A DNA stretch of 64,000 bases from Bacteroidales bacterium. Its GTDB lineage: Bacteria > Bacteroidota > Bacteroidia > Bacteroidales > UBA3663. Every line of letters starts with the position of its first letter. The first letter of the stretch is position 1. A program made the position numbers and the translations under genes. The notes beneath the pieces were generated by a model. The model was not told where the DNA came from, made no database searches, and saw nothing but the letters and a program-made list of their open reading frames with translations. The stretch spans positions 18,733-82,732 of the forward strand of contig JAFSKF010000041.1 in the NCBI GenBank assembly GCA_017449065.1. The letters are read 5' to 3'. Positions 16,575-27,700 of this stretch are shown here, piece by piece.

Positions 16575-18971
16575 ATGAAAAAATATCTTTGTATGGGTAT
16601 CACTCTCCTGAATATGTTGCCTGCAATGACACAAGAACTCCCTAAACTGCAAGCCTACCGCAGTGGGAACGGCAATCTGGAAGCCGCTGTGGAAGAAGTT
16701 TTGCAACAGATGACTTTGGAAGAGAAAGTGCGTCTGTCGTATGCACAATCGAAATTTTCGAGTCCAGGCGTGCCCCGTCTGGGTATTCCGGAACTGTGGA
16801 CCAGCGACGGACCTCACGGTGTGCGTCCGGAAATCAATTGGAACGACTGGAGCCACGCAAAGTGGAACAATGATTTTGCAACCGCCTTTCCGGCTCTGAC
16901 CTGCCTGGCAGCCACTTGGAATCCGGAAATGGCGCTGCTGTTTGGCGTGAATGTGGGAGAAGAAGCACGTTATCGCAAGAAATCGGTGCTGCTCGGACCC
17001 GGTGTCAATCTCTATCGCACACCGCTCAACGGACGCAACTTCGAGTATATGGGCGAAGATCCGTATCTGGCCAGCCAGATGGTGGTGCCTTACATTCAAG
17101 GCCTGCAAAGCAACGGTGTGGCGTGCTGCGTGAAGCATTATGTGCTGAATGATCAGGAAGAGTTCCGCGGACATGTGGATGTGAAGGTGTCCGACCGGGC
17201 TCTGTACGAATTGTATCTGCGCCCGTTTCAGGCAGCTGTGCAACAAGGTAAGGCCTGGACTCTGATGGGCAGTTACAACCAGTATCTGGATCAGCATTGC
17301 TGCCACAACGAACGCCTGCTGAATCAGGTGCTGAAACAGGAATGGCAGTTCGACGGTGTTGTGATTACCGATTGGGGTGGCTGTCACGATACGCACGAGG
17401 CTATCTTCAACGGCTTGGATCTGGAGATGGGCAGTTACACCAACGGTCTGACGTCCGAGGCCACAGGCATGACTTACGGTGACTACTATCTGGGTGATGC
17501 CTATCTCCAGCAAGCCAAGAGTGGAGAGGTTCCTGCAGAAGTGGTGAACGATAAGGCTCGCCGCATCCTGCGCCTGCTGTTGCGCACCGAACTGGCCCCG
17601 AACCGAACCTTGGGTAGCCTGAATACACAAAAACATCTCGATGCCGCCCGTCGGATTGCCCAAGAAGGAATCGTTTTGATGAAAAACCAGCCGGTTAGCG
17701 GACAGTCAGCACCTCTTCTGCCGCTCGATGTTACGAAATACAAACACATCCTGGTGGTGGGCGACAATGCCGTCCGTTCGTTGTGTGAGGGAGGCGGTTC
17801 GTCGGAACTGAAAGCCAAAGATGAGGTTTCTCCCTTACGCGCCTTGCAGGAGCGCTTGGGTCAGCAGGCGGAAATCGACTTTGCACAAGGATATAAATGC
17901 GGTCCTGCCTATTACGGACGCATCGAGGAGGTTCCTGAAAGCGAACAGATCCGGTTGCGTGCTGAAGCGGTCGAGAAGGCTCAGAAAGCTGATCTGGTTA
18001 TTTTTGTGGGCGGCTTGAACAAGAACCATTTTCAGGACTGCGAGGGCGGCGACCGCCGTTTCTACCATCTCGACTTCCAGCAGGATGAACTGATAGCGGC
18101 TTTGGCAGCTGCCAATCCGAATCTGATTACCGTGATTGTGAGCGGCAATGCCTATGCGATGCCCTGGTTGGACAAAGTTCCGAATCTGGTGCAGTCGTGG
18201 TATTTGGGCAGTCAGGCAGGTCCGGCATTGGTGGATGTGCTGACCGGCGAGGTGAATCCTTCAGGCAAGCTGCCCTTCACTTTCGCTGTGGCACTGGAGG
18301 ATTATCCTGCCCACAAACTGGGACGTGTGGCCTATCCCGGTGTTTCGCCCGATGCTGTGCCTGCGGCTTTCCAATACAACTGGAATCCGAAATCCGCAGA
18401 CCTGCTGAAAAAGGGGTTCTTCGAAGCGCAAAGCAAGGCGATTGCCCAGAATCCAGCCATCAGTCAGCGCAATACGTCCATCCAGCCTAAAGACCACAAC
18501 GGCCAAGGCGATGAGACTGTCATCTATGCAGAGGATATTCTGTTGGGCTACCGCTGGTTTGATACCCATGGCACCAACGGCACCTTCGGACAAAAAAAGA
18601 GCCGTGTGCTCTTCCCCTTTGGTTACGGATTGAGCTACACGACTTTCGAATACGGTAAACCCTCCATTGAGGGAAGCACAGTCAAGGTGACGGTGAAAAA
18701 TACCGGCAAAATGGCCGGACAGGAAACGGTGCAGTTTTATGTGGGAGACGATAAAGCATCGGTGATGCGTCCGACCAAGGAACTGAAGTATTTCCAGAAG
18801 ATAGCTTTGCAGCCCGGCGAAGAAAAGACCGTTACCTACAAGATTCAGGAGAAGGATCTGCAGTTCTTCGATGAAACGCAGCACGCGTGGAAAGCAGAAC
18901 CCGGCACCTTCACCATCTATGTGGCTGCCTCATCGTCCGATGTGCGCGGCAAAGTGAGCTATAAATATTAA
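16575..18971 (+). CDS. GH3 beta-glucosidase/beta-xylosidase
   Basis: 798 aa, signal peptide MKKYLCMGITLLNMLPAMTQ. The GH3 N-terminal barrel runs from about 40 to 350 with KH...NDQEEFRG and the nucleophile Asp266 in GVVITDWGG. The C-terminal alpha/beta domain follows (NKNHFQDCEGGDRRFYHLD), then a fibronectin-III-like domain at about 690-790. GH3 enzymes of this architecture release beta-linked glucose or xylose from the non-reducing end of oligosaccharides in the periplasm. With GH31 and GH43 neighbours it would finish degradation of xyloglucan- or xylan-type fragments. Linkage specificity cannot be decided. It starts 49 bp after the AlbA_2 gene without an obvious -33 box, and GH43 follows 12 bp after its stop. 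Confidence 0.85.
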   Translation: MKKYLCMGITLLNMLPAMTQELPKLQAYRSGNGNLEAAVEEVLQQMTLEEKVRLSYAQSKFSSPGVPRLGIPELWTSDGPHGVRPEINWNDWSHAKWNNDFATAFPALTCLAATWNPEMALLFGVNVGEEARYRKKSVLLGPGVNLYRTPLNGRNFEYMGEDPYLASQMVVPYIQGLQSNGVACCVKHYVLNDQEEFRGHVDVKVSDRALYELYLRPFQAAVQQGKAWTLMGSYNQYLDQHCCHNERLLNQVLKQEWQFDGVVITDWGGCHDTHEAIFNGLDLEMGSYTNGLTSEATGMTYGDYYLGDAYLQQAKSGEVPAEVVNDKARRILRLLLRTELAPNRTLGSLNTQKHLDAARRIAQEGIVLMKNQPVSGQSAPLLPLDVTKYKHILVVGDNAVRSLCEGGGSSELKAKDEVSPLRALQERLGQQAEIDFAQGYKCGPAYYGRIEEVPESEQIRLRAEAVEKAQKADLVIFVGGLNKNHFQDCEGGDRRFYHLDFQQDELIAALAAANPNLITVIVSGNAYAMPWLDKVPNLVQSWYLGSQAGPALVDVLTGEVNPSGKLPFTFAVALEDYPAHKLGRVAYPGVSPDAVPAAFQYNWNPKSADLLKKGFFEAQSKAIAQNPAISQRNTSIQPKDHNGQGDETVIYAEDILLGYRWFDTHGTNGTFGQKKSRVLFPFGYGLSYTTFEYGKPSIEGSTVKVTVKNTGKMAGQETVQFYVGDDKASVMRPTKELKYFQKIALQPGEEKTVTYKIQEKDLQFFDETQHAWKAEPGTFTIYVAASSSDVRGKVSYKY

Positions 18972-18983
18972 ATCTGACAGCAT

Positions 18984-21095
18984 ATGAAAAAACTGGTTTG
19001 TCTTTTTCTGCCTTTGGCAATGAGCCTGGCGGTTCAGGCGCAGACGGTGTCGTGGACAGCTGACAACGGCAACGGCACGTTCACCAATCCTTTGTTCTAC
19101 GATGAATTCAGCGACCCGGACATCATTCGTGTGGATTCCGATTACTATTTGGCAGGCACCACCATGCATACGGTGCCGGGTCTGGTGATTCTGCACTCGA
19201 AGGATCTGGTGAACTGGGAAAATATCTCGTATTGCTTCGATCGCTTCGACTTCGACGATGATGCCTTCTCGCTGAAGAATCATCGCGAAATCTACGGACA
19301 GGGTATCTGGGCTCCCGCCATCCGCTATGCCAACGGGCAGTTCTATATTTTCTCGAACGTGAACGGGAAAGGACTGCAATGCTATACGAGTAAGGATATT
19401 CGCGGTCCGTGGGAACATCACAACATGCAGGGACGCATCTACGACCTTTCCGTGCTTTTTGATGATGACGGCAAGATCTATGCCATCCACAATTACGGTG
19501 AGGTGAAATGCACGGAACTGAAACCGGATATGAGCGGACCTATTGAAGGTACGGAACGGGTGATTATTCCCGAAGGAAACGGCGTGGGCGAAGGTCACCA
19601 CATGTATAAGATCAATGGGATGTATTACCTGATTTCGACCGACTACAAACCGAACGGACGTACGCTTTGCTCGCGTTCGAAGAGCATCTGGGGTCCCTAC
19701 GAAACTCGCGTCATTACCGCAGACGAGACCTACGGTTATCATCCGGCCTCGATCACGCAGGTGCCTCGCGGCGAAAAGTATCGTATCGGTCACGACGGAA
19801 CGAAGTTCGGATTGCCGGCTGCTGATGAGAATGCAACCGGCTGCACCAATGCCCATCAGGGTGGCATCGTACAGGCTACCGACGGATCGTGGTGGGCGCT
19901 GCTGATGCAAGACTTCCATTCCATCGGACGTACCGTGTGCCTGATGCCTGTCACCTGGAAGGACGGCTGGCCCATGATCGGTTTCGAAGGGAACCTGGGC
20001 AGAGCCCCTCGCACCTGGTTCAAGCCGGGAACAGATGCCGGAAAACAGGTTGCCGGACAAGCGGCAGAAACACCTCATGCCCCTTATGTGCGCAGCGAGA
20101 ACTTCGACGGCAAACGGTTGGGTCGTATCTGGCAATGGAACCACAATCCCGACGACAAACAGTGGAGCCTGAAGGGCGGCAAACTCCGCCTGCGAGCTTT
20201 GCCTGCAGAACAACTGATGTGGGCGCGGAACACACTTACCCAAAGAGTGATCGGTCCGAGTTCGATTACGACGGTGGAACTTTCGGTGAAGGGTCTGAAA
20301 GCCGGAGATGTGGCTGGATTGGGAAACATCAATGTGCCTTGTTCGTGGATCGGAATCGTGATGGGCAACGACAAGAAGAGCTACACGCTACGCTGCTTTG
20401 AACAATTGACCAACGATACCACCGACCTGCAAGTGGAGTTGCCTTCCGGTAAAATCTGGCTGCGATCCATCGGTGAATACGATGACGATCAGGCACAATA
20501 TGCCTATAGTACCGACGGACAAGAGTTCCACACATTGGGCCGGAAGATGCCGTTAAGCTATCAGCTCATTACCTTCCAAGGTTCGCGTCATGCATTATTT
20601 GCTTTCAACACGACCGGCAAGAACGGAGGTTTGGCAGAGTTCGACAATTTCACGGTGGAGGAACCGCAGGCAGACCGTTCGAAGAATATCCCCTTCGGGA
20701 AGACATTCCGCATCATCAATCTGGCTACCAACCGTCCTGCGGTTTGCGATCCTCATGGTATCCTTTACGACACGCGCAGCGACGACAAGGGTCCGCGCAC
20801 GCAGTTCCGTCTGATTGATAAAGGCTACGGCAAGGTGGCCCTGCAATGCGTCGATGGCAGATATGTGAAAGTGTATGGAGAAGGTCTGGCTGGCGATGTG
20901 CGCTTCACGACCAATGCCCAAGAGGCAGAAGTATTCCTGTGGCAAGACTACCTGAATCAGGAGTTCATGCTCTACTCCTTGCGCAATCACCGCTACATCG
21001 GAAAGAGCCCCACGACCGGCAGTCCGTATTCGATGGATTTCGTCGGACCAGATCCGGCGCGTCGCAATGGCAGCGTTTTCCGCTGGGAAGAATAA
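18984..21095 (+). CDS. GH43 arabinofuranosidase/beta-xylosidase, multidomain
   Basis: 703 aa, signal peptide MKKLVCLFLPLAMSLAVQAQ. The five-bladed GH43 propeller (about 30-330) shows the three acidic positions: DPDIIRV (general base), YDLSVLFDDDGK (pKa-modulating Asp) and GEGHHMYK (general acid Glu). A concanavalin-like C-terminal domain of the GH43_C2/DUF1349 type spans about 355-545 (ENFDGKRLGRIWQWNHNPDD), and the last 140 residues look like a beta-trefoil (FRIINLATNRPAVCDPHG...YSLRNHRYIGKS). GH43 enzymes with this middle domain remove xylose or arabinose. Cotranscription with GH3 is likely from the 12-bp gap. The trefoil-like tail may bind carbohydrate. A 20-bp inverted repeat at the stop codon ends the unit. 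Confidence 0.85.
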   Translation: MKKLVCLFLPLAMSLAVQAQTVSWTADNGNGTFTNPLFYDEFSDPDIIRVDSDYYLAGTTMHTVPGLVILHSKDLVNWENISYCFDRFDFDDDAFSLKNHREIYGQGIWAPAIRYANGQFYIFSNVNGKGLQCYTSKDIRGPWEHHNMQGRIYDLSVLFDDDGKIYAIHNYGEVKCTELKPDMSGPIEGTERVIIPEGNGVGEGHHMYKINGMYYLISTDYKPNGRTLCSRSKSIWGPYETRVITADETYGYHPASITQVPRGEKYRIGHDGTKFGLPAADENATGCTNAHQGGIVQATDGSWWALLMQDFHSIGRTVCLMPVTWKDGWPMIGFEGNLGRAPRTWFKPGTDAGKQVAGQAAETPHAPYVRSENFDGKRLGRIWQWNHNPDDKQWSLKGGKLRLRALPAEQLMWARNTLTQRVIGPSSITTVELSVKGLKAGDVAGLGNINVPCSWIGIVMGNDKKSYTLRCFEQLTNDTTDLQVELPSGKIWLRSIGEYDDDQAQYAYSTDGQEFHTLGRKMPLSYQLITFQGSRHALFAFNTTGKNGGLAEFDNFTVEEPQADRSKNIPFGKTFRIINLATNRPAVCDPHGILYDTRSDDKGPRTQFRLIDKGYGKVALQCVDGRYVKVYGEGLAGDVRFTTNAQEAEVFLWQDYLNQEFMLYSLRNHRYIGKSPTTGSPYSMDFVGPDPARRNGSVFRWEE

Positions 21096-21139
21096 GACAA
21101 TAAGTGCCCGAGACAGACATCTCGGGCACTTATTGTCTT
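21094..21139. terminator. bidirectional terminator between GH43 and the fimbrial/giant-protein unit
   Basis: Perfect 20-bp inverted repeat (21094-21113 with 21120-21139; core AAGTGCCCGAGA/TCTCGGGCACTT) with a six-base loop and A/T-rich ends on both strands. It lies between convergent genes and can stop both. Confidence 0.9.
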
Positions 21140-21164
21140 TAAACGATGGAAGCGGTTTGTGGTT

Positions 21165-24100
21165 CTATTCGTCTGCGTTCTTTCCGATTTTCACACTCGT
21201 ATTGCCGGTGACTTCCGCTTCATTGCCTCCGCCATAGACATTGCCACGGATATCAGCACCGACAACGCTGATGCCTGTCAGGGGTGCTTCTTCGTCCGCT
21301 CCTTTGGTAATGTAATCGATAGAGCTCTGCGTACCGATGTTGACTTGGGTATTGCCAATCACTTTAGCCGCATTTCCGCCGCCAAAGACATTACCTATGG
21401 CTCCGATCTTACCCTTGACATGACTGGGTCGGATCACTTGGTGACCGTCAATGGTAATAGTGTCACCCTTAAAGCCAATACTATTGAATTTACCGTCGGT
21501 GGGGTAGGTGGTCGGATTGCCCACCACCTCGTTGATATTAACGATTGGATTGCCTACCATGACGGCTTCGTTGCCATAGCCTCCGCCATAGATATTACCG
21601 ATGCTGGTGCATGACTTGACATTGACTTGCGGGTCGTCTGCGATGGCATCACCCGTCAATGCCTCCGGATCGTCGGGGTCTTCAATTGCTATCAATCGGG
21701 TCACCGCATTGTCACCTTCGCCTTCGGTCTCCAGTTTATAGCCATAAACAGAGTATGCGGCACGGTTTCCTCCGCCATACAGTTCTCCGATGATGATAGG
21801 TTTACAACCCGTTTCCTCGATATTCACCTGAATGTTTCCATGGATGGTGCCGCTGATGTTATTGCCACCAAACACGCGGTTGAAAGTGCCGTTGGTAATA
21901 TTCAGGGTCACATCGTCCATGATATCAGCGGCTTCTGCTCCGCCATAGACCTCCTTCAGACCAGGAATACATGCCATCAGTAACTGAGCCTCAGCATCCA
22001 TCGGGGCACTCTTTCCGCCACCATAGGCTTCATCGATGTTGAAGGTACAGCCGCCACCTTCTTCGAGCATAGTCACAGCTGTATGGCACACGTTACCCTT
22101 GGTATTGGATCCACCGAAGACGCAATGGACCGTGCCTCCAAAGATGTTTACGGCAGCCTTGCCTGAACCATAGCCAAATAGCGACTGACGCTCTGTTTTG
22201 GAGCTGGCAGGCGGATCGTAGGCCACACTGTAAGCCTTGTAACCCACATTGGCTCCTGGGTTCACCTGCTTGACGCCATTGATAATGACACTGTCCTTGC
22301 CATTGCCGCCACCGAACACCTCTTCTATTTCAAAGTTTCCATTGATGGTGACCGACGTAGCGGGCGTCGAGGCGGCGTTACCACCGCCATACACCTGTTG
22401 GATACTGGTCAGTTCGCAGCCGTCAATGATGACTTGGGCATAAGTGGCATCTACCATCGCCTTGTTGGCATCAGTGTAGGGCAGGAGCGCATTCGTAGGC
22501 ATATAGGCCGCCTGATTGCCACCGCCATAGACCGCAGCCACATCGTAACGTCCTTCCACCTTTGCTGTCTGCTCGCCCTCTTCAGGGTTGGCAATCGTAG
22601 AGGCTGCTGCATTCTGCGTAGCATAAATGTGCACTGTCGCATTACCCTTTGGCGTTCCGTTTACGTTGTTGCAACCGAAAATGCGATTCACGATACAACC
22701 TTTTTTCGTGCCGTCGATAATTTCGGAATTGTTGTTCAGTTCGACCAAGGTGTTTCCACCAAGGTATGGCGGATTATCGAGAGTACTACCGATGTCTGCT
22801 GCTACTTTCGACGTGCCCTTGCCGCCGCCATAGGCATCACCTTTGATCTCACCGCCAAGCAAGTTGACCTTCGTATCCTGTTTGACCGTGCCCAACTCGC
22901 CGCCGCCATAAACATCATGATAGATGGTGCCACCAAGGATGTTCACTTCCGTCCAGATGGTAGTGGTTAAACGTTCGTCTGCCAGCAGCAACGCTTCGTT
23001 ACCGCGACTGGCACCATAGACATCGCCGCCATAGCCTTCCTGGCCAATGATGCCTCCACTGACAGTCACCGTGTTCATGGACTGTTTGCCTTCGCTGTGT
23101 TTGCCATAAACGGGGTCTGAGCCTGTGTCTCCTTTCCGGAACGGTTCGTACGTTTGATAGCCAAACTTCGGTTCACCGGTACCGGCTACTGAGCCTCCTC
23201 CATAAACGTTATGATGGATGATGCCGCCCTGAATATCTACCTCACTGAAACGAGCTATACAGCCTGCCAGGTAGCTGACACCCATGTCATGGTATATTGT
23301 ATCATGATATTCATAGGTATCTTCTTCGCCGTCATCATACTTGCCATTTCCGTTTTCATCGGTCCAAAGCACTCCATCGTGATCATAGTCAAAAGTATAT
23401 AGACCGAACCCGGAGCCTGCTCCAAAGACGTTGCCTCTGTGCTGCCACTGCAGGTCATCAAGGTCGGAGCCGTCTCCGTTATAGGCGTTGCCAATTTCAC
23501 CGCTATAGACGGTTACCTTCGCATCGCGGCGCATATGTCCGTCCTGTCCGCCGCCATAGACGGAACCGTAGATGCGTGGTGCTTCACCTGTTGTTCCTGC
23601 GGTCTCGCTACTGGTGGTCTGGTCCTTTGTACCGATAATGACTATCGCTTCGTTGATATTGGCCACATGGAATACAGGATTATAATCATCAGCCGGCTGG
23701 TTGAAGATGTTTGGTGCAGCTTCGCCCTGCGAACCTCCAAAGACGTTACCAGTTGGCATACGTCCATCTTCGTCGATGCCATCAATAGTGCCCACAATGC
23801 CTCCGGTTATCTTTACTGTGGCCTTGCCGCTGCTAAGAAAATCTTTGCTCTCGTTGCTAATACCATCCCACAGGTTGCCTTTGATAGTCTCGCCATATCC
23901 CATGGGGAAATAGTCATCTGCTCCACCGGAATAGTTTCCTTTACCGATGGAGGCCAGTTTACCGCCGCCATAGACGTTGCCAAGCACTTGTCCGCCTTTC
24001 ATTTCGACGTATGCATTGCCATAGACCTTACCAGCCGTGAGACTGTAAACTTTGCCTGGATACTCGCTGTTGTCTTCCCAACTCTTCAGCGTCTTGTCGT

Positions 24101-24740
24101 ATTTGTCAGTACCCTTGCCGCTGCCAAAAACAGACTTGCCTATCTTGCCGCCATAGATAGTTACGTATGCGTCTTCGATGGTGTGACCGTTTTCGCCGCC
24201 GCCATAGACAGAACCCCGGATGTCGGGAGTGGTGTTGCTGGTACTGCCCTCTGTTCCGATGTTGACCACAGCTTTCCTGATGTTGGCAACATGAGCCATA
24301 GCATAACTTTCGCCAGCCTGACCTCGTGCCGCTCCGAATACATCGCCATTGATAATACCACCCGTGATATTAACTGTACACAAGCCCGTTGTAGTTTCTC
24401 CAGTCTCACTATCCACAGGATATGTAAAAGTGTAGGGCACACTAATGACAAATCCAAATACCGTAGGTATTGTCATTTCTCCCATCGTCATTTCGCCAGG
24501 GATTCCTACGGTTCGTGTACTATCGGAGATTGTGCCTACTGAACCCATCTTACCACCGCCATAGACGTTACCGCTAATCTTACCGTTGGTGATGTTTACC
24601 TCGGAGTTAGTCTTCACATCGGCCTCCTCTCCACCACCATAAACCGACCCCCTGATGGTGGTCTGCGCACTGGAAGTGCTGTCTGCCAGCAGGCTCAGCA
24701 GTAAGACCATATGAGATATGCTCTTTCCTATAGTATTCAT
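21165..24740 (-). CDS. secreted (Y/F)GGG-repeat protein, predicted beta-solenoid
   Basis: 1,191 aa from ATG 24740; an upstream TTG is less likely because ATG follows the previous stop by 5 bp. Signal peptide ends near LLADSTSSAQ. About 21 repeats of the form [VIAL][YF]GG[GSN] (GSVYGGGE, GNVYGGGK, EVFGGGN) are spaced at 30-80 residues, alternating with short V-x-I-x-G-G-x-I strands (VNITNGKISGNVYGGG). This is typical of a right-handed beta-helix or similar solenoid. No T9SS C-terminal domain is present; the protein ends within a repeat (TSVKIGKNADE). It is the last gene of the unit and a shorter relative of the 3,919-aa protein. It may be a partner or alternate chain of that protein; adhesion is inferred from composition and neighbours. 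Confidence 0.75.
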   Translation of the reverse strand: MNTIGKSISHMVLLLSLLADSTSSAQTTIRGSVYGGGEEADVKTNSEVNITNGKISGNVYGGGKMGSVGTISDSTRTVGIPGEMTMGEMTIPTVFGFVISVPYTFTYPVDSETGETTTGLCTVNITGGIINGDVFGAARGQAGESYAMAHVANIRKAVVNIGTEGSTSNTTPDIRGSVYGGGENGHTIEDAYVTIYGGKIGKSVFGSGKGTDKYDKTLKSWEDNSEYPGKVYSLTAGKVYGNAYVEMKGGQVLGNVYGGGKLASIGKGNYSGGADDYFPMGYGETIKGNLWDGISNESKDFLSSGKATVKITGGIVGTIDGIDEDGRMPTGNVFGGSQGEAAPNIFNQPADDYNPVFHVANINEAIVIIGTKDQTTSSETAGTTGEAPRIYGSVYGGGQDGHMRRDAKVTVYSGEIGNAYNGDGSDLDDLQWQHRGNVFGAGSGFGLYTFDYDHDGVLWTDENGNGKYDDGEEDTYEYHDTIYHDMGVSYLAGCIARFSEVDIQGGIIHHNVYGGGSVAGTGEPKFGYQTYEPFRKGDTGSDPVYGKHSEGKQSMNTVTVSGGIIGQEGYGGDVYGASRGNEALLLADERLTTTIWTEVNILGGTIYHDVYGGGELGTVKQDTKVNLLGGEIKGDAYGGGKGTSKVAADIGSTLDNPPYLGGNTLVELNNNSEIIDGTKKGCIVNRIFGCNNVNGTPKGNATVHIYATQNAAASTIANPEEGEQTAKVEGRYDVAAVYGGGNQAAYMPTNALLPYTDANKAMVDATYAQVIIDGCELTSIQQVYGGGNAASTPATSVTINGNFEIEEVFGGGNGKDSVIINGVKQVNPGANVGYKAYSVAYDPPASSKTERQSLFGYGSGKAAVNIFGGTVHCVFGGSNTKGNVCHTAVTMLEEGGGCTFNIDEAYGGGKSAPMDAEAQLLMACIPGLKEVYGGAEAADIMDDVTLNITNGTFNRVFGGNNISGTIHGNIQVNIEETGCKPIIIGELYGGGNRAAYSVYGYKLETEGEGDNAVTRLIAIEDPDDPEALTGDAIADDPQVNVKSCTSIGNIYGGGYGNEAVMVGNPIVNINEVVGNPTTYPTDGKFNSIGFKGDTITIDGHQVIRPSHVKGKIGAIGNVFGGGNAAKVIGNTQVNIGTQSSIDYITKGADEEAPLTGISVVGADIRGNVYGGGNEAEVTGNTSVKIGKNADE

Positions 24741-24745
24741 ATTTT

Positions 24746-27700
24746 TCAATCTTCAATATTCACTTGTGTACTACCGCTGACATCACCTTTTTTGCCACCA
24801 CCGAAGACGTCGCCCGCAATTTGGGATCCCCCCTTGATGGTAACAATAGTTCGGGCATCGGATGCTGTCGTGGTATTATAAACGGTACTCTGTTCACCGC
24901 CACCATAAACGTTTTGGTTCACGGTGGAGCCGTCGAGCGTCAGTGTGACAGTACCAGACACCGTACCCAAGGAGGTAAGATCCTCTGTGGTATAGAGAAT
25001 GTGGTTAGTCTTGTTGATGCCAGTTTCAGTATTGTTAACCATGTTGGCATGCTGCCATGTGTAGGTAGTAGTGGCACCTTTTACTGCAGTACGATAAGTA
25101 CCAAAATCCGTATAGTAGAGAGGCTCTGTGCGCCAACCGATACTATCTATTTCTATGGTAGGCAGTGTGGCTGAGAAACCTGCACCGAAGGCGCTACCCT
25201 GGATGGTACAGTTGGTGAGCGTTGATGTGGCATCGCCAGACACCTTGCCCAAGCTTCCTCCACCGTAGAAGTTGCCCGTCACTGTGCAGTCGGTCAAGTT
25301 AGAGGTGACGTTGTTGCAGATGGCCAGCGAGAACTTTACGTACTCCACAAACAGACGTGCCACATTAGAAGCATTGCCCGACATGGGGATGAACTGATAG
25401 TCTATCCGGGTAGAAATACCCGTAATACCTTTCTGATTATACCAGTTCTGTTTGTATTCGTCTCGCACCCAGGCATTCCAGTCTATATTCTGTATGTTAC
25501 TTTTGTTCGACGGAGCACGACGGCTGTAGGAGTTTCCACCGTAGCCGGCCCCGAAGTAGGTGCCAAAGGTGCAGCCGGTAGCCGTGGTGGTGACCGTTTT
25601 GTCCGATGCCATATCGCCAAACATCGGTCCGCCACAAAAGGTACCCACATGGCTATTGCTAATGGTTGTGCTGATGTTACCAATAGCTGGGTTTGCGGCA
25701 TTGATGCCGCCCCCATAGAACTCTCCTATGTCTGCATGGTCTATCTGCCAGGTGATATTTCCCTTGCCATCGCTGGTTCCTACGCCCTCCATGCCAGCAC
25801 CGGCCATAATTCCGAAGCGTCCACCGTTGACGTAGCATTCTAAATTGTCATTATAGACCGTAGCATCAGCGCGGTATAGACCAGAGAGGTAGAATTGGTC
25901 GTAGTCGCCGCCGGTGATAGATACAGGTGGATGGGGTGTGGGGTTCTGATAGTCCTGATGGACACCGATATGGAACTCTTTGAACCACACGTTGTCGCCC
26001 ATATGGAAATAGGACACGCGGTCGCCAGGGTCACCCGAAGTATTGGCCGCACCTTGCGATGATACCATCTGCTCGATAACGCCTCCATGCAGGATGATGG
26101 GTTTTTTGTTGCGGTCGTTGGGACTATACTCAAACTGCGTGACACGGAACAGGGCGGTGTTGGTCACCTCGAACCAGTCTCGCGGTTTGGGAATACCAAA
26201 GTTAAAGGATCCGGAACTGCCTGTTGCCTTTTGTGCCATACCGAAACCAGGGACATTCAAGAAGTCCACTCTCATAGGATGAAGCATAGTCCGACTGTCG
26301 AAGCGTAATATGTAGGAGTAATCGGGCTCGTTGTCGCAGTCCAGGTCGGCAGACATAATGGTGTAGGGCACGTCCTTGGAATTGGAAATGTTGTTGTATT
26401 GGTGATAGTTGCCCACCAACACTACGGCATAGTCGAAGACTGTATGATTTTTGTTGATGGAGAGCGCCGTAACGGCATTGCTGATGGCACTATACACCTT
26501 CAGCGACAGCGTCTCGCCCTTAAAGGTGAAGTTGTGCGTACCACCGTTGGTGAACCATTGTCCACCGGCCACCGTAGCGATATTTTTTTTCGTTCCCATG
26601 CCTGTGTTGTACACTACGTCGCGGTAGTCGTCAGCCACATAGGCAGCCTTGGCCCAGTAGGGCTGGATGGTAATGGCTGTCACACCTTCGGGTACATTCC
26701 AGTAGTCGCCTTGGTTGAAGATGCAGCCGCTGACGCTATATAAATCCTTGTTGGTGCAGTTTCGGTCAGCGTAGTTGTAGTTGGGAGCATCTGCCGGTGT
26801 GTTGTCGTTGGCTGGAACCGAGAAGGTGCCCGGTGTGCCGCCCGAGATAGACGTAATTTTCCAGCCCACCACTATGCGATCATCCGTGTAGTTCTTGGTG
26901 CCTAAGTCGTTGTAGTAGGGCAGTTGCACCTTGGCGTAGTTGAAGTTGAAGTGGTCGGGGTCTTTGTCGGTGATGTTCAGCTTCAGACTACCCGTGGTGA
27001 TGGAGGCGCCGTCGGGCTGTGCGAACTGTTCGCCGCCGCTGCCCATCTCGATGGTGACCGACAGTTCGCCCAGTTTGCCTCCCTTGTTGCGGGGTTGTCC
27101 GGTTGTGGCGTGTTGGGCATCGATATTCACAACCGACGGGTAATAGCCCTGCTCCTTGAGAATGGGGTAGGGTATCGAAGAGCCTATCTGCGATGGTTCC
27201 ATCACCCATTTCAGCATCTGGTCCTTGTTGGTCACATCGTCGGTGGCCCACCATGCAGCCACCTCGCGATGACCGTTGAGCAGATGGCGGAAGAACTCGA
27301 AACGTTGCAGGAAGCGTGTCTCTGCCAACAGAGCGCTGTTGGCCGTCTGGAAGTCTTGTTTCTGCGCGAAGGACGCCTCAGCGCGGAAGTAGTTGAAGTT
27401 GCTGACACCGTTGTCATCCTTGTTCACGATGTTGACCCCATTGTATATAGGTGCCTTGTTTGTGCCACCGGTAATGTCACCGTAAAACATGCAGGCGAAG
27501 ACCATCGAACGTAGGTTGTTCTTGTTAGTGCCATAGTTGTTATAGCCCACGATACCACCCACACGGTTGCCGCCTGTGATGTCAGCATAGGAGTAGCAGT
27601 TGACCACACGCGGACTGTTGGCTGCATTGCTATTGCCGTCGAGCAGACCCACAAGGCCACCACAACAGTCTGTAGCGTTATTGTCCATTGAGGTGCCAGT

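Noticed and set aside
16582..16590. TATCTTTG at the start of the GH3 gene as a promoter
   Set aside because: It is formed by the codons for Lys-Tyr-Leu-Cys, has no -33 box, and using it would truncate the signal peptide.
23439..24542. 367-aa plus-strand open frame opposite the YGGG gene
   Set aside because: It mirrors the repetitive codons of the minus-strand gene, with no start context or recognisable domain.
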